A stretch of 6,208 nt of DNA from Smithella sp. ME-1 (GTDB taxonomy: Bacteria > Desulfobacterota > Syntrophia > Syntrophales > Smithellaceae). Under the pieces are notes generated by a model that ran no database searches, had not been told where the DNA came from, and saw nothing but the letters and a program-made list of their open reading frames with translations. Positions 1-5,392 of this stretch are shown here, in pieces. The stretch is from NCBI GenBank assembly GCA_000495415.1, contig AWGX01000005.1, positions 1-6,208 of the forward strand, read 5' to 3'. Position 1 is the first letter of the stretch, and the number at the start of each line of letters is the position of its first letter. The position numbers and the translations under genes are program-made.

Positions 1-146
1 CCCGAAGAAAAACAGACGCTTTCGATTTTAAAGAAAAACAAAAAATTTTTCAGAGCCTGATGGGACGTGGTTTCCCGCCGGGACTGATTTTAAATAAACT
101 GGGAAGGATAAAAAAGGAATATATTGATGGCGAAGACCGGGAATGA
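1..146 (+). CDS. recX: RecX-family regulatory protein, C-terminal fragment
   Basis: Reading frame 3 is open from the window edge to a TGA at 144-146, giving the last 47 residues of a protein whose start lies outside the window. The segment FQSLMGRGFPPGLILNKL (codons at about 48-104) matches the pattern that ends RecX proteins, in which a helical repeat carries Arg-Gly-Phe followed by a hydrophobic helix. RecX binds RecA filaments and modulates, usually inhibits, RecA activity in recombination and SOS induction. The final 20 bases overlap alaS in another frame, so the two genes are likely cotranscribed and perhaps translationally coupled. The order recX-alaS, usually preceded by recA, is known in Desulfobacterota and some other groups. 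Only the tail is visible; identification rests on one short motif plus context. Confidence 0.72.
   Translation, partial: RRKTDAFDFKEKQKIFQSLMGRGFPPGLILNKLGRIKKEYIDGEDRE
114..119 (+). promoter_or_regulatory. Ribosome binding site of alaS
   Basis: AAGGAA lies 7 bases before the ATG at 127. A TTG at 124 is in frame immediately before it but would have a spacing of only 4, so ATG 127 is preferred. The site lies inside the recX coding sequence, so ribosomes finishing recX pass over it. Confidence 0.65.
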
Positions 147-2769
147 AATAAGGGAAAGTTTTTTAAAATATTTCGAAGGCAAGGGGCACACCAGGGTGGC
201 GAGTTCGTCGCTGATTCCCAAGGACGACCCCACGCTGCTTTTCACCAACGCGGGCATGGTGCAGTTCAAAAATGCTTTTCTGGGGCTGGAAAACAGAGGA
301 TACACCAGAGCGGCAAGCTGCCAGAAATGTGCGCGTGCCGGCGGCAAGCACAACGATCTGGAAAATGTCGGCGTTACCGCCCGTCATCACACCTTTTTTG
401 AAATGCTCGGCAATTTCTCCTTCGGTGATTATTTCAAGGAAGAAGCCATCGCCTGGGCATGGGAATATTTGATTGACGTTGTCAATCTTCCCAAAGAAAA
501 ACTATGGATAACAATCTTCAAAGAAGACAATGAGGCTTTTGAAATCTGGAACAAAAAAATGAAAGTCCCCGCGGAGCGCATCGTCCGCATGGACGAGAAA
601 AGCAATTTCTGGATGATGGGCGAAACCGGTCCCTGCGGTCCCTGCTCTGAAATCCTTTATGATCAGGGGAAAGACACCGGCTGCGGCCGTCCCGAATGCA
701 ATGTCCATTGCGACTGCGACCGTCATCTGGAAATCTGGAACAACGTCTTCACGCAATTCGACCGCGATGAAAGCGGTAAGCTGACACCGCTGGCCAAACC
801 AAGCATTGATACCGGCATGGGACTGGAACGCCTTACCGCGGTTATTCAGGGCAAAAAGAGCAATTATGACACCGACCTGTTTACACCAATAATCCGTTTT
901 ATGGAGAAAATCTCCGGAAAGACTTACGGTAAGAACGCCGAAAATGATATTTCCATCAGGGTCATTGCCGATCACAGCCGCGCAGTTACTTTCCTTATCG
1001 GTGACGGCATCACACCCAGCAATGAAGGACGCGGTTATGTGTTGAGACGAATTCTGCGCCGCGCCGCCCGCCACGGCAAAATGATCGGTATCAACAAACC
1101 ATTTTTGAACGAATGCGCTCAGGTCGTGATTGATATGATGAAAGGTGTTTATCCCGAACTGGTAGAAAAGGCCTCCTTTATTACAAAAATGATTTTGAAT
1201 GAAGAGCAGCGTTTCATGGAAACGCTCGACGCGGGATTGCGTATCCTCAATGAAGAAACAGCGGTTCTGAAAAAAGAAGGTAAATCGGTTCTTCCCGGCA
1301 CACTGGTTTTCAAACTCTATGACACGTACGGTTTCCCCACGGACCTGACGGCGGATATCATCAAGCGTGATGGTTTTACTCTGGACAACGAAGGCTTTGA
1401 ATCAGAAATGGAACAACAGCGCGAGCGAGCCCGCGGCGCCTGGAAAGGCAGCGGCGAAGAAGCGGTTGCCGAATGTTATCTCAAATCTTCCAGTGCGGGC
1501 ATCACCACCGAATTCTGCGGCTATGAAAAAATTAAAAAAGACAACGCGGAAATACTGGCGATCTTCATCGGCGGCAAGCCGGCAGAAACAGCAGGCGAAG
1601 GACAGAAAGCGGAAATTGTTCTGGACAATACGCCCTTTTACGGAGAATCCGGCGGGCAGATAGGCGATACCGGTTTCCTCAAGGGAGCGGGATTTAATTT
1701 CACGGTTGAAGACACGAAAAAACCCGTTGAGAATTTTATCGTGCATAAAGGTATCGTCAGCAAGGGCGAGATTAAAGTCGGCGCGAAGGCTAAACTGGTT
1801 ATTGACGAAGAAAGACGCAAAGCCATCGCCACCAATCATTCCGGAACGCACATTCTGCAGGCGGCGCTCAAAGCGGTTCTGGGCGACCATATCAAACAGT
1901 CCGGTTCACAGGTCACGGCGGAAGGACTGCGGTTCGATTTCAGCCACTTTTCCAAAATCAGCGATGAGGAAATGAAGCGCATTGAAGAAATCGCTAACGA
2001 TATGATTCGTAAAAATGTGGATGTAAAAACGGAAGTCTGCACGCTGGAAGACGCGCTCAAGACCGGCGCAACGGCCGTGTTCGATGAAAAATACGGCTCC
2101 ACCGTCCGCATCGTGAAAATGGGCAAGATGAGCATGGAGCTTTGCGGCGGTACGCATGTCAAGCGCACCGGCGACATCGGCCTGATAAAGGTTGTGCATG
2201 AATCGGCCATTGCCGCGGGCGTGCGCCGAATCGAAGCCGTCACCGGCAGGGAAGCTTTCAAGCTCTTCCAGAGAGCCGAAGAAGAATTGAAGCGCACAGC
2301 CGGATTGTTCAAAGCCGGTCAGTTGGAAGTTTACGACCGCGCCGAAAAACTACTGAAAGAAAAACGAGAACTGGAAAAAGAAATCGAGGCGCTCAAAGGG
2401 AAACTGGCCGCCAAGGATTCCGGCGATTTAATGAGTCAGGCAAAAGAAATCAATGGCGTGAAAGTGCTGGCCACTGAAGTAGGCATCACCGATGTTAAAA
2501 CACTGCGCGACTTCGGCGATAAACTACGCGACAAGCTGAATTCCGGCATTATCCTTTTAGGCAGTAAGGCCGGAGAAAAAGTAATGCTTCTGTGTATGGT
2601 GACCAAGGATTTGGCCGGAAAATATCATGCCGGAAATATTATCAAGGAACTGGCGCCGTTGGTCGGCGGCAGCGGCGGCGGACGTCCCGATATGGCTCAG
2701 GCCGGCGGCACACAGCCGGATAATTTAAGCAAAGTTTTCCCGGCACTGGAAAAGTTGCTGGTAAAATAA
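127..2769 (+). CDS. alaS: Alanyl-tRNA synthetase
   Basis: This cytoplasmic class II synthetase charges tRNA-Ala with alanine and hydrolyses mischarged Ser- or Gly-tRNA-Ala. From ATG 127 it is 880 residues, close to the usual 870-900 (E. coli 876). The N-terminal catalytic domain includes CQKCARAGGKHNDLENVG from residue 65, motif 2 around RHHTFFEMLGNFSFGDYFK at 86, and motif 3 DTGMGLERL at 228. A Cys-rich insertion near residues 189-200 (CGRPECNVHCDCD) is common in many bacterial AlaRS. The family signature SNEGRGYVLRRILRRAARHG starts at 298. The editing domain carries the metal-site motifs HSGTH (571-575) and CGGTH (673-677). A charged, probably coiled-coil stretch at about 715-765 leads to the DHHA1-type C-Ala domain with GGSGGGRPDMAQAGG from 847. 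All key motifs are present and no frameshift is seen. It overlaps recX by 20 bases. Confidence 0.98.
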   Translation: MAKTGNEIRESFLKYFEGKGHTRVASSSLIPKDDPTLLFTNAGMVQFKNAFLGLENRGYTRAASCQKCARAGGKHNDLENVGVTARHHTFFEMLGNFSFGDYFKEEAIAWAWEYLIDVVNLPKEKLWITIFKEDNEAFEIWNKKMKVPAERIVRMDEKSNFWMMGETGPCGPCSEILYDQGKDTGCGRPECNVHCDCDRHLEIWNNVFTQFDRDESGKLTPLAKPSIDTGMGLERLTAVIQGKKSNYDTDLFTPIIRFMEKISGKTYGKNAENDISIRVIADHSRAVTFLIGDGITPSNEGRGYVLRRILRRAARHGKMIGINKPFLNECAQVVIDMMKGVYPELVEKASFITKMILNEEQRFMETLDAGLRILNEETAVLKKEGKSVLPGTLVFKLYDTYGFPTDLTADIIKRDGFTLDNEGFESEMEQQRERARGAWKGSGEEAVAECYLKSSSAGITTEFCGYEKIKKDNAEILAIFIGGKPAETAGEGQKAEIVLDNTPFYGESGGQIGDTGFLKGAGFNFTVEDTKKPVENFIVHKGIVSKGEIKVGAKAKLVIDEERRKAIATNHSGTHILQAALKAVLGDHIKQSGSQVTAEGLRFDFSHFSKISDEEMKRIEEIANDMIRKNVDVKTEVCTLEDALKTGATAVFDEKYGSTVRIVKMGKMSMELCGGTHVKRTGDIGLIKVVHESAIAAGVRRIEAVTGREAFKLFQRAEEELKRTAGLFKAGQLEVYDRAEKLLKEKRELEKEIEALKGKLAAKDSGDLMSQAKEINGVKVLATEVGITDVKTLRDFGDKLRDKLNSGIILLGSKAGEKVMLLCMVTKDLAGKYHAGNIIKELAPLVGGSGGGRPDMAQAGGTQPDNLSKVFPALEKLLVK

Positions 2770-2788
2770 CAAAAGAGAATTCTTTTGT
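2769..2788. repeat. Hairpin-forming inverted repeat after alaS
   Basis: ACAAAAGA and TCTTTTGT form a perfect 8-bp stem around a GAAT loop, starting on the last base of the alaS stop codon. It could act as a weak transcription terminator or mRNA 3' stabiliser. The stem has only two G-C pairs and no T-run follows it, so it is not a canonical intrinsic terminator. Confidence 0.35.
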
Positions 2789-2916
2789 CATACCGCACTT
2801 AGAATAAGACGAGAGCCTGTTTGATTAAAAATTTAACTTTAAAATACCTACTTACGTTAAGTTAATAATATTACTTATAGAATAACATTGTAAAAATTAA
2901 TCCTATGAATTCAAAT

Positions 2917-2921
2917 AAGGG
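2917..2921 (+). promoter_or_regulatory. Ribosome binding site favouring the TTG start of the toxin gene
   Basis: AAGGG ends 7 bases before the TTG at 2929. The in-frame ATG at 2947 has only AT-rich sequence (CAACGAATAATATT) before it and no recognisable Shine-Dalgarno site. The purine run therefore favours TTG 2929, although ATG 2947 cannot be excluded. Confidence 0.45.
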
Positions 2922-2936
2922 TTGACATTTGTCAAC
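2921..2936. promoter_or_regulatory. Dyad operator or mRNA hairpin over the toxin gene start
   Basis: GTTGACA-TT-TGTCAAC is a perfect inverted repeat with 7-base arms and a 2-base spacer. It covers the end of the Shine-Dalgarno site and the TTG start codon of the MqsR-like gene. Autorepression by an antitoxin bound to a palindrome near the operon start is the rule for type II toxin-antitoxin modules, so the HTH protein encoded at 3309 is the obvious candidate ligand (inference). In RNA the same bases could form a 6-bp stem with an AUUU loop that hides the start codon. Confidence 0.5.
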
Positions 2937-3300
2937 GAATAATATTATGGTAGCTAAAAGGAGAAAAAGCAAAGGTGGCTTCAATAGGGAACCAAACTTC
3001 CCGTTGGGTTTGATAAAAACGCTCGCAAAATCTGATGCTACTGTGACCATTAGGAAAAAAGCACTTGAGACAGCGCAAAAAGATTTTGGTTGGGGTGTTG
3101 ACGATATAAAGAGTGCTATTAAAAAACTTCATAAAAAAGACTTTTGTAAAACGGAAAACGATTACTATGACAGCTCAATTAAAATAGATTATTATAAGTC
3201 ATATGGTCTCAATGGGGAGAATGTTTACACACACTTTACTATTGATAAAGATTCGGATGGAAATAAGATTTTAAGGATTCAAAGTTTCAAAAGGATATAA
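2929..3300 (+). CDS. MqsR-like toxin (RNA interferase) of a type II toxin-antitoxin pair
   Basis: The product is 123 residues from TTG 2929 (117 from ATG 2947). MqsR is a RelE-fold mRNA endoribonuclease that cuts mainly at GCU or GCA and is neutralised by MqsA. By eye, residues 38-122 follow E. coli MqsR: IRKKALETA against TRSALLNA, KKDFCK against ESDFYK, YYDSSIKIDYY against YSDHTIWQDVY, ENVYTHFTI against GQVYLKITV, and a final QSFKR against VSFKE. The toxicity residues K56, Y81 and K96 of E. coli map to K74, Y100 and K121 here; Q68 maps to I86. A basic leader (KRRKSKGG, residues 10-17) extends the N-terminus relative to the 98-residue E. coli protein. Toxin first, antitoxin second matches mqsRA order. 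The family call is from recalled sequence, with no profile search; I leave the symbol blank because the protein is divergent. Confidence 0.72.
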   Translation: MSTNNIMVAKRRKSKGGFNREPNFPLGLIKTLAKSDATVTIRKKALETAQKDFGWGVDDIKSAIKKLHKKDFCKTENDYYDSSIKIDYYKSYGLNGENVYTHFTIDKDSDGNKILRIQSFKRI

Positions 3301-3308
3301 TTTAGATT

Positions 3309-3944
3309 ATGAAATGCTCAGAATGTTCTGGCGAATATAAAATCACAAGAGATGCGCTTGAAATCAACGATGATTATATAGGTAAGTTTTTTACCGATAT
3401 AATTGATTATTATAAGTGTACATCTTGTAATGACACCTTGTTGCCAAGCAAATCAGCCAAAAGCATTGAAGAAAAGAGAAAGAAAATATTAAATGATATT
3501 CTTCAATCTTTTCCAATCAAGGACTTCGTCTCATCCACAGAGGCTTCTGATATTTTAAATATATCAAGACAGGCATTGCACAAACATAGGCGCATACGCA
3601 ATGGATTAATTTTCAACACATCTTTTGGTGGCAAAACTGTTTATCTTAGAGAATCGGTCTTATTATATAAGCAAAAAGAGGATGGTCGTTTCCCGTTAGT
3701 TTTGAATATAATTGGTGTTAATATCGCAAATATACATTACATGCCTATGCAACGTAATACTCTAAAAAGTGTTTATACAGATCCAAATTATATAATTCCT
3801 ACAAGCGGAAGTATTCCTTATAGTTCCCATTCTGCATCATCAATTAATATAATCATAGGATTACAACAACTTACATATACACTTATTGATACAACAAAAG
3901 AACCTTACATAATGGAAGCAGGAGGTAATTATGGCCGAAGTTAA
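3309..3944 (+). CDS. MqsA-like antitoxin: zinc ribbon, excisionase-type HTH, extra C-terminal domain
   Basis: The 211-residue protein has three parts. Residues 1-45 carry CSEC (3-6) and CTSC (37-40), a four-Cys zinc ribbon spaced like the MqsA/YgiT N-terminal domain that binds MqsR. Residues 69-128 look like a MerR/excisionase (HTH_17-like) winged helix: STEASDILNISRQALHKHRR, a turn, then the wing FGGKTVYLRESVLLYK and DGRFPL. Canonical MqsA (131 residues) instead has an XRE-type HTH. Residues about 129-205 form an extension rich in Ile, Asn, Ser and Tyr, probably beta-structured, that I do not recognise. The gene begins 8 bases after the toxin stop, with AAGGAT at 3291-3296 (12-base spacing) as its probable weak ribosome site, and it overlaps the next gene by 14 bases. 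The likely roles are toxin neutralisation and operon autorepression (inference from family and context). Confidence 0.68.
   Translation: MKCSECSGEYKITRDALEINDDYIGKFFTDIIDYYKCTSCNDTLLPSKSAKSIEEKRKKILNDILQSFPIKDFVSSTEASDILNISRQALHKHRRIRNGLIFNTSFGGKTVYLRESVLLYKQKEDGRFPLVLNIIGVNIANIHYMPMQRNTLKSVYTDPNYIIPTSGSIPYSSHSASSINIIIGLQQLTYTLIDTTKEPYIMEAGGNYGRS
3920..3926 (+). promoter_or_regulatory. Strong ribosome binding site of the third gene, inside the antitoxin gene
   Basis: AGGAGGT lies 4 bases before ATG 3931 and encodes part of Ala-Gly-Gly in the last codons of the preceding gene. It is the strongest Shine-Dalgarno site in the three-gene cluster, which suggests the third protein may be made in excess of the toxin. 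Confidence 0.75.
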
Positions 3945-4197
3945 AACGTATACTTTCAAGCACAAAGAAGTGGTTGAGGCATTAGTCAAGAAGCAGGATT
4001 TACATGAGGGGATATGGGGAATATATATTGAATTTGGCATCAGCGCAGGAAATGTTTCCAATCAACCAGACCAAGCAGACATGACGCCTGCAGCTATTAT
4101 TCCAGTGCTCAAAATTGGGTTACAACGTTTTGATAAAGAAAATAACCTATCTGTCGATGCAGCCGAAGTAAATCCAGTAAAGGGGAAAATAAAATAG
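3931..4197 (+). CDS. Conserved-looking small protein of unknown function, third gene of the toxin-antitoxin cluster
   Basis: The product is 88 residues, with no signal peptide, no membrane segment and no Cys. I do not recognise a characterised family. By eye there is an N-terminal strand (KTYTF), a helix (HKEVVEALVKKQ, about 11-22), a strand with the Gly/aromatic pattern GIWGIYIEFGISAGNV (about 27-42), a Pro-containing strand (PAAIIPVLKIGLQRF, about 62-76) and a polar tail. It is soluble and compact, of mixed alpha-beta type. Its ATG lies within the final codons of the MqsA-like gene (14-base overlap) behind a strong ribosome site, so the two are probably coupled. It is well formed rather than a shadow ORF because the upstream gene ends within it and the site is near ideal. 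Possible roles are an accessory antitoxin, a chaperone-like partner or a structural subunit; none can be shown from sequence alone. It is too short for a SecB-like chaperone. Confidence 0.8.
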   Translation: MAEVKTYTFKHKEVVEALVKKQDLHEGIWGIYIEFGISAGNVSNQPDQADMTPAAIIPVLKIGLQRFDKENNLSVDAAEVNPVKGKIK

Positions 4198-4222
4198 CCA
4201 TTCGAATATAATGAATTGCTGT

Positions 4223-4316
4223 TCTAATAATGAAGATACTCTAATAATTGCAACTCTGTTCGCCAACTACAATCGAGTGCTATTTTGAGAATATTAATCC
4301 ATTCATATCTAATAAT
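4223..4316. repeat. Three direct copies of TCTAATAAT
   Basis: Identical 9-mers occur at 4223-4231, 4240-4248 and 4308-4316. Start-to-start distances are 17 and 68 bases (68 is four times 17). The third copy overlaps the predicted -10 box. They may be binding sites for a regulator or chance in an AT-rich spacer. Confidence 0.35.
4285..4313 (+). promoter_or_regulatory. Putative sigma-70-type promoter of the redox operon
   Basis: TTGAGA (4285-4290, 5 of 6 to consensus) and TCTAAT (4308-4313, 5 of 6) are separated by 17 bases. Transcription would start near 4320, about 16 bases before ATG 4337. The short leader fits the weak Shine-Dalgarno site there. The AT-rich context raises the chance of a spurious match. 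Confidence 0.45.
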
Positions 4317-4336
4317 AATTGGCGAGCACTAATTAA

Positions 4337-4936
4337 ATGCGAATCTCCGTCATCCTTGCCCATCCTGACCCGAAAAGCTTTAACCATGCCATCGCACAGA
4401 CGGCAGTTGAAGCGCTTAAAGCTAATAGACACAAAGTATTTTTTCACGATCTCTACAAGGAAAAATTCGATCCCCTTCTTCCCGCAGAAGAAATACCTGA
4501 AGACGCCAAGCTGCCCGCCATAATTAAAAAGCATTGCGAAGAAATCGCTTCCGCCGATGGAATCATTATTATTCATCCGAATTGGTGGGGACAGCCTCCG
4601 GCAATACTCAAAGGCTGGGTTGATCGCGTGATTCGTACCGGCGTTGCCTATGAATTTCTGGAAGGCGACTCGGGTGAAGGCGTTCCGAGAGGATTGCTTA
4701 AAGCAAAAGCAGCGCTTGTGTACAATACGTCCAATACGAAGATTCAAAGAGAAAAAAATATTTTCGGCGATCCGTTGGAAACCATCTGGAAGAATTGCAT
4801 CTTCGGTCTCTGCGGCATCACCAACTTTCATCGCCGGATGTTCAACGTGATTGTTACCAGTTCAGAAGCCCAGCGCAACAAATGGTTGGATTCAGTTAAA
4901 AAAGATATTAATAAATTCTTTGCCAAAGCCCGATAA
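4337..4936 (+). CDS. NAD(P)H:quinone-type oxidoreductase, flavodoxin-like fold
   Basis: The 199-residue cytoplasmic flavoprotein is of the Flavodoxin_2 family (NQO1, MdaB, KefF, YrkL relatives), which transfers two electrons from NAD(P)H through FMN or FAD to quinones or similar acceptors. The N-terminal strand and phosphate-binding loop read ISVILAHPDPKSFN (3-16). The hallmark segment IIHPNWWGQPPAILKGWVDRV lies at 78-98 and binds the flavin and shapes the active site. A C-terminal GLCGI (157-161) followed by a polar helix is also typical. Length is normal for the family. It starts at ATG 4337, preceded by only a weak GGCGAG element at 4321-4326. It is followed after 41 bases by an OsmC-like gene with no terminator between, suggesting joint expression in electrophile or oxidative stress defence (inference). 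The exact substrate cannot be told; it could equally be a Kef-type ancillary protein, but no kef channel gene is present. Confidence 0.88.
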   Translation: MRISVILAHPDPKSFNHAIAQTAVEALKANRHKVFFHDLYKEKFDPLLPAEEIPEDAKLPAIIKKHCEEIASADGIIIIHPNWWGQPPAILKGWVDRVIRTGVAYEFLEGDSGEGVPRGLLKAKAALVYNTSNTKIQREKNIFGDPLETIWKNCIFGLCGITNFHRRMFNVIVTSSEAQRNKWLDSVKKDINKFFAKAR

Positions 4937-4977
4937 TCGGCTAAAGTTGTTCTGCAAATTTCAGGAAGGTATAAATC

Positions 4978-5391
4978 ATGGAATCAAAATTTAACATTAC
5001 TTTTGACGGTAACAAAAAAATTTCCGCACATTTTCGGGAATTTACGGTTCACACCGATCAACCCGTGGCGGGTGGCGGAGAAAATACGGCGCCCTCTCCT
5101 TTTGAAATGTTTCTGGCATCTATCGGTACCTGCGCCGGATTTTATGTGGCTTCTTTCTGCCAGTCACGCTCCATTACCACAGACAACATAAGCATCATCC
5201 AAACGGTTTTTCGCAATGACACCACGCACATGGTGGAGAAAGTAACTCTGGATATAATTCTGCCGCCTGATTTTCCTGAAAAATATAAAGCCGCAGTTAT
5301 CAAGGCTGCCGATACTTGCACGGTTAAAAAGCATTTTCTACAGCCGCCGGAAATACAAGTCAAGGCAAACATCCAGCAAAAGGAGGCATGA
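4978..5391 (+). CDS. OsmC/Ohr-family protein, probable thiol-dependent peroxidase
   Basis: The product is 137 residues, the usual length for the family. OsmC/Ohr proteins reduce organic hydroperoxides with a pair of cysteines in a dimer that shares its active site. The two expected cysteines are visible: C52 in SIGTCAGFYVASFC, at the start of the central helix, and C114 in AADTCTVKKH. The family pattern APSPFEMFLAS (38-48), with conserved Glu at 43, precedes the first Cys. A third Cys at 61 is extra. The subgroup resembles the general YhfA/OsmC-like branch more than classical Ohr, so the substrate is uncertain. AGGAAGG (4963-4969) lies 8 bases before ATG 4978. It sits between a quinone-reductase-type flavoprotein and a short-chain dehydrogenase and is almost contiguous with the latter, which supports a redox stress operon. 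Confidence 0.9.
   Translation: MESKFNITFDGNKKISAHFREFTVHTDQPVAGGGENTAPSPFEMFLASIGTCAGFYVASFCQSRSITTDNISIIQTVFRNDTTHMVEKVTLDIILPPDFPEKYKAAVIKAADTCTVKKHFLQPPEIQVKANIQQKEA
5381..5386 (+). promoter_or_regulatory. Ribosome binding site of the dehydrogenase, inside the OsmC-like gene
   Basis: AGGAGG is 6 bases before ATG 5393 and overlaps the last sense codons of the OsmC-like gene. This fixes the dehydrogenase start and implies coupled translation. An ATG at 5388 is in another frame and too close to the site. Confidence 0.75.
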
Positions 5392-5392
5392 A

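Noticed and set aside
1..123. T-box or other leader riboswitch upstream of alaS
   Set aside because: The stretch is coding sequence for the RecX tail up to and beyond the alaS start, leaving no leader with stem-loop or T-box features.
502..1074. Reverse-strand ORFs of up to 190 codons opposite alaS (also 1836-2312 and 1402-1890)
   Set aside because: They lie wholly opposite a well-conserved gene, have no ribosome site and no recognisable protein pattern.
2833..2865. Inverted repeat TTAACTT...AAGTTAA and repeated AATAATATTA (2864 and 2938) before the toxin gene
   Set aside because: The arms are short, AT-only or nearly so, and widely spaced in very AT-rich DNA, so chance is the simplest explanation.
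2922..2948. TTGACA with TATTAT as a -35/-10 promoter for the toxin gene
   Set aside because: The spacing is only 15 bases and transcription would start near 2955, downstream of both candidate start codons. The TTGACA is better explained as an arm of the dyad.
3690..4160. Homology between the antitoxin tail and the third protein (IIGLQQL against KIGLQRF, both with a Gly-Asn-containing strand)
   Set aside because: The shared residues are few and the spacing does not align; short hydrophobic strands look alike by chance. Only a profile comparison could revive it.
3931..4197. SecB-like chaperone of a toxin-antitoxin-chaperone system
   Set aside because: The protein is 88 residues against about 150 for SecB and shows no recognisable SecB motif.
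4198..4336. Integron attC site or transposon end flanking the three-gene module
   Set aside because: No GTTRRRY core pair, terminal inverted repeat or matching direct repeat was found when this gap was compared with 2770-2928.
4280..4831. Reverse-strand ORF of 183 codons opposite the flavoprotein
   Set aside because: The forward frame has clear family motifs; the reverse frame has none and is explained as a shadow.
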